Origin: Neiella marina
GTDB taxonomy: Bacteria; Pseudomonadota; Gammaproteobacteria; Enterobacterales; Neiellaceae
Direction: 5' to 3'
Assembly: GCF_002165625.1 (NCBI RefSeq)
Contig: NZ_NGNS01000012.1
Span: forward strand, 1-64,000
DNA length: 64,000 nt
Shown: positions 26,093-33,781 of the stretch, in pieces
Position numbering within the stretch: position 1 is the first letter of the stretch
Layout: every line of letters begins with the position of its first letter
Position numbers and translations under genes: made by a program
Notes under the pieces: generated by a model
Told to the model about the DNA's origin: nothing
The model's input: the letters and a program-made list of their open reading frames with translations, nothing else
Databases searched by the model: none

Positions 26093-26163
26093 CATAACGC
26101 TCAAAGCAGGGGTGCGCGTTAGCGCGTCCAGCCCGTAGGGCGATGCTGTCTTTGCTTGTTATG
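26093..26163 (-). repeat. attC-like recombination site between two cassettes
   Basis: On the minus strand the site starts with TAACAAGCAAAGACAG, overlapping the stop codon of the upstream gene, and ends with CTGCTTTGAGCGTTATG. The outer arms pair as TAAC / GTTA and CAAAG / CTTTG plus CAG / CTG, with a 3-nt unpaired spacer and one extrahelical A; inner hairpins fill the middle. Stop codon at the left end, GTTATG core at the right end, about 70 bp total: this is the layout of integron attC sites. Confidence 0.75.
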
Positions 26164-26800
26164 AATTTTCTAACTCTAGTTTTGAGCGGCCTAAATATTG
26201 GTCGACTGTTCCAAGTGTGTCATGGATTTTTGCCACATGATATTTATATAAACTTACCTTTCCTGAAGAAAACTCTGGAGGCGGAAGACTAGCCCGCCCG
26301 CCATCTACAGATACTAGAATAATTCTATCTAGAAACGCTCCGTCATAATAAAGGTCGTACCAATACCCCACGGCCCTGTTATCGGGATGCCGGTTGGCCC
26401 ACTGTTCTTTGAAGTCATTATTCTGAATACCATCGTCCGTGTACTTTGCTCGAAACCTCAACCGTGGATCTTCTTTTAAGAATCGTTCGCTAATCCAATC
26501 AGTCGATATCCCATGCCAATCTTCCTTGGCATTAGTCGTAGGGATAAAGCTCAGTATCTCCTCGAAGGTCATATTCTTGACCGGCTTACGCTCGGGCAGG
26601 AAATATTCTGCAATTGATGGAGAAGCTAAGAACAAGGAGCTCAGTAGGCCAAGAACAAAGGCAACGGGCTCGATATCTTTACCGGCCATCCAAAATAGTC
26701 CGGCTATCAGTGCTAACGCGAAAAAGATGCCGCCGATTACTCTAAGAGCGTGCTTGTATTCTTTTATCCATAGGCAAGATTTTTTTAGATGCTTATTCAT
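26159..26800 (-). CDS. Two-helix membrane protein of unknown function in a gene cassette
   Basis: 213-aa protein. Two hydrophobic helices (about 18-38 and 45-66) are followed by a soluble domain of about 145 residues that should face the cytoplasm, with many aromatic and acidic residues (EDWHGISTDWISERFL, GYWYDLYYDGAFLDRIILVSVDGG). I do not recognise the family. The gene is AT-rich, has no clear ribosome site (the ATG follows GTTATG plus about 9 bases, as expected for the first base after a cassette junction) and its stop codon lies inside the attC-like site. Such N-anchored cassette proteins are often accessory; a defence role is possible but unsupported. Confidence 0.6.
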   Translation of the reverse strand: MNKHLKKSCLWIKEYKHALRVIGGIFFALALIAGLFWMAGKDIEPVAFVLGLLSSLFLASPSIAEYFLPERKPVKNMTFEEILSFIPTTNAKEDWHGISTDWISERFLKEDPRLRFRAKYTDDGIQNNDFKEQWANRHPDNRAVGYWYDLYYDGAFLDRIILVSVDGGRASLPPPEFSSGKVSLYKYHVAKIHDTLGTVDQYLGRSKLELENS

Positions 26801-27257
26801 GGTTTAGTTCATAACAGTGTATTACTGCGAATTCGCAGTAAGCCCGAAATTCGCAATCTAAATTTTTAGTGGTCCATTCCTGATTTTTCCATCAAGAACA
26901 AGGAGGTAGGAGAGCTGAGGAGCTACTTTCGAACCAGTCCTTGGTGTGGAAAGTGAGAATGAAGATTTATGTAGGTCTATATAAACACATTAGCCCTAGC
27001 TAATTCGTGTTTCAAATCATAAAGATAAAAATTGTCACTTGCGAGAAAGTGCGATTTTTTGAAGCCAAAATCGGCTTTTGTGCTTGTAGCTGTTTAAACC
27101 AATCAGTGTTCTGGTACCGTTCAAACAAAAAGAGCCGTAGCATGCGCGGCTCGAAGGAATCGAAACACGTTACGGGACATAAATACGTTACAAGCACTTT
27201 ACTGAATTAGACTTTGAGCTCCATTTCTTACCTCCAATCGGCCACGCGAAAAAGCAC
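26801..27257. other. Upstream flank of the cassette patch
   Basis: AT-rich region without a convincing gene. TCATAAC at 26809-26815 (GTTATGA on the minus strand) looks like the left core site of the cassette patch. Next to it is a perfect 20-base palindrome, TTACTGCGAATTCGCAGTAA, at 26822-26841. I found no integrase gene and no obvious attI. An open frame at 27007-27210 has no ribosome site or family features. Confidence 0.4.
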
Positions 27258-27284
27258 AAAAAAGGGAGCCATATAGGCTCCCAG
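27258..27284 (-). terminator. Intrinsic terminator of aspT
   Basis: GGGAGCC (27264-27270) pairs with GGCTCCC (27276-27282) around a 5-nt loop; six T follow on the minus strand. It lies 43 bp past the aspT stop and marks the end of that unit. Confidence 0.88.
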
Positions 27285-27326
27285 TTGTGGTCATTAGCCA
27301 GCGCCTAGCTGCGCAGCTCACTCCGG

Positions 27327-29039
27327 TTATGGTGTGACATTGGTGGTAATGATGCCAACAATAATTGGCCCCCATAATGTCAGCAGCACATTAGCAATGG
27401 CATAGGTCACGGTGAATGCAAACACTGGGGTAGCATTACCTGCTTTTTCCAACAGCGCAGCAAAAGCAGGGTTCGCACTGCGACCACCAGTTAATGCGGC
27501 CAACGCTTCAATTGGGTTTCTCACTCGCAGTACGTAGTAAGAGAAAAAGAAGCCGATAAACTGTGGAATGATGGTCACCCCAGCACCAAGAGCTAGCAGT
27601 GACAAGCCGTTTTCACGAATTGCATCAATCGCTTGGGGACCAGCTTGCAAGCCAACAATACCGACGAACACCGCCAAGCCAAAGTCACGAATAAAGCTCG
27701 ATGCCCCCATTGGGAAAGATGCAACTTTCGGATTCTTACTGCGTAACCAGCCAACAAACAAACCAGAGATTAAACAGCCTGCACCTGAGCCTATGGTCAC
27801 TGGGATACCGGCAATCTTGAAGCTAATCATGCCAATCAGCAAACCGGCAACCATGCCTAGGCCAAACAGAATGAAATCAGTGGCATACTGAGAGCCCAAG
27901 CGCTGGCCAACAATACCGGCGACGTGATTGAGATCCGCTGGCTTTCCTGTCAACTGCATCACGTCATGCTTTTCAAGCACCAGCTCGGGTGTAATATCAA
28001 GCTCTTTGCCTGAGCGCACCAAGCCAGTGATGTAGATACCACGCATCGGTGATTTCTGCGCCAGTTGTTTCACTTCTGCCAGACTCTTACCAACCAATTT
28101 GCGGTTAGTTACGATTAACTGACGGTTTTCTTCTACCAAGGTCACATCGGCTGGCACACTCACTTCATGGCCAAGTGAATCACCGTAACGTTTGACGGCT
28201 TGACGACGGCCATTGATGACCAAGATATCGCCCTGTTGAACTTCAACGTCAGTGTCGCTATCCATTAAGGATTGATCGCGTTGCACCATGGCAATATTGG
28301 CATCGACCAACTGCTGATTAACTTCTGCCAGTGAGCGACCAATCAATTGGCTATCTTGGTTCACTTGATAAGCACGTGAATCAAGTGGCGTAATCGCATT
28401 GAACTCACCCGGTGCTAACTCAGTTTTACCATGGTTATTCCGCTCAGCCAGCTCAAGCGCTTCTTTGCGAATATCCCATTTCATCAAGCTCGGAATAATC
28501 CAAGTCGCCATCAAAATTGGTCCGAGAGAGCCAAAGATGTAAGTCACCGCGTAACCAACAGCAACATTGGTTTGCATCATCTGTTTCGCTTCAGCACTAA
28601 CACCGGCCAGCTTCGCTATCGCATCACCTGCGGTACCGATAATTGCCGATTGGGTCAAACCACCGGCAGCCAGACCTGCTGCAGTGCCTCGGTCTAAGCC
28701 AAACAGATAGGCCGCCGCCAACACACACAGCAAACCCGCAACAGTCATCACCACCGCCGATAGCAAGATCTTAACGGCTTTACGGTTCAACGCGCCGAAA
28801 AACTGCGGCCCGCCTTGGAAGCCTACGGCATAGATAAATAGTGCAAAGAAGATGCTTTTAACACCAGGATCGATGTCAACACCAACCTGGCCAACCAACA
28901 CGCCCATGAGCAGGGTGCCGGCAACGCCACCAAGGACAAATCGGCCGATGGTAATCTTGCCAACCCAATAACCTAGGGCCAAGGTGATAAACAGCGCAAT
29001 GTAAGGTGCGCTTTGGAACAAGGATTCTAACAGGCTCAT
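27327..29039 (-). CDS. aspT: Aspartate-alanine antiporter (AspT)
   Basis: 570-aa inner-membrane exchanger of the aspartate:alanine exchanger (AAE) family. Layout: about five N-terminal helices, a large cytoplasmic part (about 200-370) with two TrkA-C-like regions (DSRAYQVNQDSQLIGRSLAEVNQQL; GKSLAEVKQL), then about five more helices containing GLGMVAGLLIGMISFKI and TGGRSANPAFAALLEKAGNATPVFAFTVTYAIANVLL (near residue 535). ATG 29039 has AGGAGG nearby and is preferred over an upstream frame extension. Exchange of aspartate(-) for alanine is electrogenic; with AspD it yields a proton motive force. Its promoter matches that of aspD. In the classic operon aspT and aspD are adjacent; here 2.2 kb with cassette-like genes separates them. 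Confidence 0.9.
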   Translation of the reverse strand: MSLLESLFQSAPYIALFITLALGYWVGKITIGRFVLGGVAGTLLMGVLVGQVGVDIDPGVKSIFFALFIYAVGFQGGPQFFGALNRKAVKILLSAVVMTVAGLLCVLAAAYLFGLDRGTAAGLAAGGLTQSAIIGTAGDAIAKLAGVSAEAKQMMQTNVAVGYAVTYIFGSLGPILMATWIIPSLMKWDIRKEALELAERNNHGKTELAPGEFNAITPLDSRAYQVNQDSQLIGRSLAEVNQQLVDANIAMVQRDQSLMDSDTDVEVQQGDILVINGRRQAVKRYGDSLGHEVSVPADVTLVEENRQLIVTNRKLVGKSLAEVKQLAQKSPMRGIYITGLVRSGKELDITPELVLEKHDVMQLTGKPADLNHVAGIVGQRLGSQYATDFILFGLGMVAGLLIGMISFKIAGIPVTIGSGAGCLISGLFVGWLRSKNPKVASFPMGASSFIRDFGLAVFVGIVGLQAGPQAIDAIRENGLSLLALGAGVTIIPQFIGFFFSYYVLRVRNPIEALAALTGGRSANPAFAALLEKAGNATPVFAFTVTYAIANVLLTLWGPIIVGIITTNVTP

Positions 29040-29154
29040 TGCTGGCCTCCTGGAATCGCTTGGATGAAGGCTGGCCCGCAGGCTCGCCACGAATGAACTA
29101 TTTCACAATGAATAACAAACATACCTACCTCAAAAGTTTTAAATCGCCCGCTGC

Positions 29155-29222
29155 GATGGCGGCATACTAATGAGGCAGTGATTGTTTCGTTAATCGGCTT
29201 TGATGGATCTCATCCTACAATG
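29155..29222 (-). promoter_or_regulatory. aspT promoter and palindromic operator
   Basis: The operator copy at 29198-29222 (arm CTTTGATGGAT, spacer CTC, arm ATCCTACAATG) starts 159 bp upstream of the aspT ATG, against 160 bp at aspD. GTTAATCGGCTTTG is identical in both. TTAACG and TAGTAT, 18 bp apart, sit at the same offsets as the candidate -35 and -10 boxes of aspD. Confidence 0.7.
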
Positions 29223-29238
29223 GCCGAATGACCAGCCA

Positions 29239-30117
29239 TTAACGTGCATGTTCGTCACTAGCAAACAATTGATAAGCAAAGCCGAGGCCCACGCCATAGG
29301 TGGTTTTATCGAGAAATAACGGGCTATCATCGTTGGCCGCGCCATGGTGGAAACTTACCCGCCCGCCAAAAAATAAGGTCGCTTTTTTGTTGAGCATGGG
29401 TAACACAAAACCGATACCAACATCGGTGCCCATGTACCCACCGGACGCTTTGTAGCGAGGCCGTTGGTCGGTGACATCTCGCTCATCGACCTGATAGAAA
29501 TAGCGTGTCAGCTTGTCAGTTGCCCACACCGGTCCAACGGTGCCAACAAACTTCAGTTGTTGGCCGAAGAACTCACGATCTTCATAGCGCAACTGGGTTT
29601 CAAAGGCATAGCCACGCTGATTGAGGTTGGAAAAATCGGTCGAGAACACCGAGCGCAGCTGCAACTTGAGTTCCAGCTCCTGTTGTTGTGCTTGGTAAAT
29701 TTTGTAGTTTAACTCTGGGCCAATGCCAAACAGGTAATCTAAGTCATCCATGCCCTGTCGAGCATCGTTATCATCAGAATCGGCGTTAAACGCGCCATCA
29801 ATGGACACACTCAATTGCCAACGATCATCTTCAAAGGCTTGAGCTTTGATCAGCCCATCCTCGCCTGCTCGAATGACCTCACCACGGTAGATGAAGTAAG
29901 GCACCACCAGCTGGTTGGCATGACGCTGATTTGACGCCGGATAATCAGGGCCATAGACCACAGCAGCGGCAATACCGGCTTCCCACAACGGCTTGGGTTG
30001 TTCACAGCTATTGCTGGTTAAGCAATCAACTTCCAGAGTATCAGCAGTGCTTTGAAAACTTGCTGACAGCAAAACCAGCCAGCTGCAAGCTGCCAATCGA
30101 TGTCGTCGTTGAACCAT
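29239..30117 (-). CDS. MipA/OmpV-family outer-membrane protein
   Basis: 292-aa beta-barrel protein with a signal peptide (cut after QSTAD). The mature part starts WEAGIAAAVVYGPDYPASNQ, the hallmark opening of MipA/OmpV proteins, with alternating barrel strands and a C-terminal aromatic strand (YGVGLGFAYQLF). Members act as porin-like or scaffold proteins in the outer membrane. It lies upstream of and in the same direction as aspT's own region (its stop is 17 bp from the aspT operator), and 121 bp from the TRAP genes' terminator, so it is its own unit. A link to aspartate uptake is only positional. Confidence 0.78.
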   Translation of the reverse strand: MVQRRHRLAACSWLVLLSASFQSTADTLEVDCLTSNSCEQPKPLWEAGIAAAVVYGPDYPASNQRHANQLVVPYFIYRGEVIRAGEDGLIKAQAFEDDRWQLSVSIDGAFNADSDDNDARQGMDDLDYLFGIGPELNYKIYQAQQQELELKLQLRSVFSTDFSNLNQRGYAFETQLRYEDREFFGQQLKFVGTVGPVWATDKLTRYFYQVDERDVTDQRPRYKASGGYMGTDVGIGFVLPMLNKKATLFFGGRVSFHHGAANDDSPLFLDKTTYGVGLGFAYQLFASDEHAR

Positions 30118-30242
30118 AGTGTTCTCATTTTATTGAATATTTTGTTTGTTTATGGGAATGACCGTCATTGAGATCAAAGCCTTGCGATTGAATAGTTGTT
30201 TATTGCGTAGTTGTACGTTGAGCAACGGTCAAAATCCGCCAC

Positions 30243-30272
30243 AAAAAAGGCCCACAGCAAGCGGCGGGCCTA
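30243..30272 (-). terminator. Intrinsic terminator of the TRAP operon
   Basis: AGGCCC (30248-30253) and GGGCCT (30266-30271) form a stem extended by inner G-C pairs; on the minus strand six T follow. It lies 26 bp after the dctP stop. Confidence 0.85.
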
Positions 30273-30297
30273 TTGATAATTCGCCATCAATTGATGG

Positions 30298-31338
30298 TCA
30301 GCCATACCGATACGGTCGGCCTGCTTTGGCCATATCGGCATTGTACTTCTTAAAGATTTCCACCACTTTGGCTTTGGTTGGCGATTCCTTGGCAATGGTT
30401 TCCCAGAACTTGTGCGCTTCCGCTTCAACCGTCGCCCACTCTTCATCAGGAATCGAGGTGAGCTTCATCTTAGTGCCATTCACCCGCAGATTGGCTTCAC
30501 CGCCCCAATACCACCACTGACGGTAATAGTGAGAGCTATCCATGGTCAATTGCAATAAATCTTTGAGGTGAGCTGGCAATTCGTTGTAGCGGTCCATGTT
30601 GGCAAAGAAAGAGCCAATCCAAGCGCCAGAGATATTGTTGGTGAGGAAGTAGTCCGTTACATTCGCCCAGCCGACGGTGTAGTCTTCGGTAATGCCTGAC
30701 CAAGCGATACCATCAAGCTCACCGGTTTGCATTGCCATCTCGACGTCTTCCCAAGGAATCGAGACTGGCACGACACCAAATTTGGCAAGGAAACGACCCG
30801 CAGTCGGGAAGGTAAAGACCCGCAATCCCTTCAGATCATTTAAGCTGGTGATTGGCTTTTTGGTGGCAAAATGACATGGATCCCAAGCACCAGCAGATAA
30901 GTGTTTGACCCCGACCTTGGCATATTCCTCTTCCCAAATCTGACCCAAACCGTATTGGTTGAATAGCACCGGCACATCAAGCGAATAGCGACTACCAAAT
31001 GGGAAATAACCGCCGAAAGTGGTCACTTCGGTGGGTGACGCCATGGAGTCATCATCCGACTGCACCGCATCAATAATGCCTTTTTGCAACGCTCTAAATA
31101 GCTCGCCTGTTGGTACCAGCTGATCGGCAAAATACAGCTCAATTTGCATTTCTTCACCGGCAATTCGGTTAAACATTTCAATCGCCGGTTTGACCACGTG
31201 CTCAGCCAGTGCAGGACCGGCGTAGGTTTGCATGCGCCAAGTGATTTTCGGTTTAGCGGCGAAGGTACGCGCCGGAGCCAATGCGGTAGCGCCTGCCAGT
31301 GCGGCGGCGGACGTTAAAAACTTGCGTCTTGATGTCAT
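30298..31338 (-). CDS. dctP: TRAP transporter substrate-binding protein
   Basis: 346-aa periplasmic binding protein of the DctP family. The N-terminus SRRKFLTSAAALAGA is a twin-arginine signal, so it is probably exported folded. Family features: LYFADQLVPTGELFRALQKGIIDA, the loop near DDSMAS, DLKGLRVFTFPTAGRFLAKFGVVPV with the carboxylate-contact Arg, and GELDGIAWSG. Start ATG 31338 has GGAGG six bases upstream. It follows dctM by 94 bp containing a small hairpin (31420-31434), which may help make the binding protein in excess. Ligand is unknown; organic acids are the norm, and the divergent eutBC genes suggest a look at amino-alcohol-derived acids. Confidence 0.88.
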   Translation of the reverse strand: MTSRRKFLTSAAALAGATALAPARTFAAKPKITWRMQTYAGPALAEHVVKPAIEMFNRIAGEEMQIELYFADQLVPTGELFRALQKGIIDAVQSDDDSMASPTEVTTFGGYFPFGSRYSLDVPVLFNQYGLGQIWEEEYAKVGVKHLSAGAWDPCHFATKKPITSLNDLKGLRVFTFPTAGRFLAKFGVVPVSIPWEDVEMAMQTGELDGIAWSGITEDYTVGWANVTDYFLTNNISGAWIGSFFANMDRYNELPAHLKDLLQLTMDSSHYYRQWWYWGGEANLRVNGTKMKLTSIPDEEWATVEAEAHKFWETIAKESPTKAKVVEIFKKYNADMAKAGRPYRYG

Positions 31339-31432
31339 GGTTGTTCCTCCGATAAACAATGTCTTGGCGAGCACAACGCCACGCCGGGATTTCAATCGTT
31401 GTTGCTGTAGCTGGTAACAAGCCCACTGTGGG

Positions 31433-32755
31433 CTAATTGCCGTAAACCGTTTCTGGTAACCACATCGCGAGTTGTGGGAACACCATGATGAGAATGAGTG
31501 ACACCAACATGATGGCGACGAATGGCCCGATCGAGCCGTAAATGTCTCTTAAACTGATTTCAGGTGGTGCCATGGCGCGCATCAAGAACAGGTTGTAACC
31601 AAAGGGCGGCGTCATGTAGGCGATTTGCGAAGTCACTGTGTACAGCACGCCATACCAAATCAGGTCGAAACCAAGGGCATGGACAAGCGGCACATAAAGC
31701 GGTGCGACGATCACCAACATGGCGGTATCGTCAAGAAAAGTGCCCATAATGAGAAACGACAGCTGCATCAGAATCAAGATGGTCCAAGGGCTCAGTCCGA
31801 GCTGCTCAGTGAACAAATGCTCGATGGCTTTCACCGCGCCTAGACCGTCAAACACTGCGCCAAAGCCAAGTGCAGCAAGGATGATCCACATAAACATGCA
31901 CGAGATCCCAAGCGTGCTGCGCATTGAGTTTTCAAACACTTTGCGAGTCAAGCGGCGCTTCAAAATAGCGGCCAATAGCGAGGCCATGGCGCCAATCGCC
32001 GAGCTTTCCACCAAGCTGGTCCAGCCGTTTACAAACGGCACCATCATTACCGCGAAGATCGCCAATGGCAGCATGCCAGCGCCGAGTAACCGCAGTTTTT
32101 CCGGCATCGGCACCGCCCGTTCTTCCTTAGCCAGCACCGGCCCTAGCTTAGGATTCATTCGGCAGCGCACGGCAATGTAGACAATAAACAGCGTGGCCAT
32201 CAGCAAGCCTGGAACGATGCCAGCTAACCACAGTTGCCCCACCGGCTGACGGGCGATCATGGCGTATAACACCAGTACCACCGATGGCGGCACTAAAATA
32301 CCCAAGGACGATCCTGCCTGAATCACCCCGGTAACCATCTTTTTATCGTATTTACGCTTTAACAATTCCGGCAATGCGATGGTGGCTCCAATCGCCATCC
32401 CTGCGACCGACAAGCCATTCATCGCCGATACCAAGACCATCAAACCAATGGTGCCAATCGCTAAGCCGCCGGGCATGGGCCCCATCCAAACATGGAACAT
32501 CTTGTAAAGGTCATCGGCGATTTTCGATTCGGACAGTACGTAGCCCATAAAAATGAACATTGGCAGGGTCAACATCGGATACCAGTTCATTAATTTCATC
32601 GCGGCGGTAAATGGAATCTCAACTCCGCCGGTTCCCCACAGCGCAATGGCGGCGATTGCAGCCACTGCGCCAATCGCTGCAAACACTCGTTGACCTGTGG
32701 CCATGAGCAACATCATTAGTGAAAACATCGCCGCGGCGATCACTCCGTAACTCAT
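31433..32755 (-). CDS. dctM: TRAP transporter large permease
   Basis: 440-aa DctM protein with about 12-13 helices; it carries out sodium-coupled transport with DctQ. Seen: FIFMGYVLSESKIADDLYKM, GGLAIGTI, SSLGILVPPSVVLVLYA and TPPFGYNLFLMRA, all usual for the family. Its start overlaps the dctQ stop by four bases, which couples their translation. Confidence 0.92.
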   Translation of the reverse strand: MSYGVIAAAMFSLMMLLMATGQRVFAAIGAVAAIAAIALWGTGGVEIPFTAAMKLMNWYPMLTLPMFIFMGYVLSESKIADDLYKMFHVWMGPMPGGLAIGTIGLMVLVSAMNGLSVAGMAIGATIALPELLKRKYDKKMVTGVIQAGSSLGILVPPSVVLVLYAMIARQPVGQLWLAGIVPGLLMATLFIVYIAVRCRMNPKLGPVLAKEERAVPMPEKLRLLGAGMLPLAIFAVMMVPFVNGWTSLVESSAIGAMASLLAAILKRRLTRKVFENSMRSTLGISCMFMWIILAALGFGAVFDGLGAVKAIEHLFTEQLGLSPWTILILMQLSFLIMGTFLDDTAMLVIVAPLYVPLVHALGFDLIWYGVLYTVTSQIAYMTPPFGYNLFLMRAMAPPEISLRDIYGSIGPFVAIMLVSLILIMVFPQLAMWLPETVYGN

Positions 32756-33261
32756 TTAATGGCTACTCCTCGAATTAAGGCTATGTCTTTGAATAACTGG
32801 GAAATGGCTTGCAGGATCATCATCACAAAGCCGAAACACATCACGGCTTTAATCGGCCACAGATAAGGGCGCCAAGCGGTACGGCTTCGTTGACCATAGT
32901 CGAAGGAATACATCAGGCTTTCGAAGCCACCATAAAGTAAAACGGCAAGATAAAAGATTAAGAAGAAAACGGTGAAGGCATCGAACCAAGCGCGTTTAAC
33001 AGGAGACCAATTGCCGTAAAACAAATCCATTCGAACATTGGCATTGAGCTGGATGGCGTAGGCACCACCAAGAACATAATAAGCAACCATCAGAAACTGA
33101 GCTGACTCTAGGGTCCATAGCGATGGCATAAAGAAGGTTTTAGAGATTGACGACCACATCAGGACGCCCACCATGAGGAATATTCCGTACATCGCCAAAC
33201 GACCAATACGTCGGTTAAACGCATCCACATAAGTCACATAGGCACAGATAAATCCTGGCAT
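32752..33261 (-). CDS. dctQ: TRAP transporter small permease
   Basis: 169-aa DctQ protein with four hydrophobic helices, length typical of the family. ATG 33261 follows AGGAA. First gene of dctQMP; its promoter faces that of eutB across 520 bp. The small subunit forms the membrane core with DctM. Confidence 0.88.
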   Translation of the reverse strand: MPGFICAYVTYVDAFNRRIGRLAMYGIFLMVGVLMWSSISKTFFMPSLWTLESAQFLMVAYYVLGGAYAIQLNANVRMDLFYGNWSPVKRAWFDAFTVFFLIFYLAVLLYGGFESLMYSFDYGQRSRTAWRPYLWPIKAVMCFGFVMMILQAISQLFKDIALIRGVAIK

Positions 33262-33781
33262 TTAGATTCCTTGTCGCGAAAAGCTTCGTTGCATAATCAC
33301 GCAGCTGCCGGGTCGGATCTGACACCGACAACTCATTGGGTATGAACACAAAAGCAACAACCGAGCCAGAAAAAACATGCCATGAAAAAATGCCGCAATG
33401 CGGCCTTGAGATAGCTCACTAAATGTTGACGATACTGACAGAAATTAACGACTTGCCGGTTCAAAGCCTTAGCAGCAGTAAGCTCGAAGACTAGGTAAAG
33501 TTGGCCACTACCAACTTGGTGAATGCACTCGCGCACAAATATAGCGCCCAATAATCGAACAAAAACCACACCTTTAGTGCAGTTACTCTATGAGCAGGTG
33601 TGGCACATCTTGAACGCCAAGGAAGCCTGCAGTATCAGTCCTTGTGATGTCTGTAATTGGCACTTGCTTTGCTTGATCAAGCGCTAAAATGAAGCTGAGC
33701 AATGTCAATCAGGCGCGGTATTACGTTGCGCCAATCAACGACTATGATTGGCATTCAGGCGGATTCTATCTGGGAGTTTAA
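33262..33781. promoter_or_regulatory. Divergent region between dctQ and eutB
   Basis: 520 bp without a convincing gene. I see no clear operator repeat and no cobalamin-riboswitch box, although eutBC encode a B12 enzyme. An open frame at 33333-33569 has no ribosome site. GGGAG lies just before the eutB start. Confidence 0.4.

Noticed and set aside
27007-27210. 67-codon plus-strand frame upstream of the aspT terminator
   Set aside because: Low-complexity basic product, no ribosome site, not recognisable.
33333-33569. 78-codon minus-strand frame upstream of dctQ
   Set aside because: No ribosome site or family pattern, and it occupies the likely promoter region.
33600-33781. Cobalamin riboswitch upstream of eutB
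   Set aside because: No B12-box sequence or characteristic stem found by eye.
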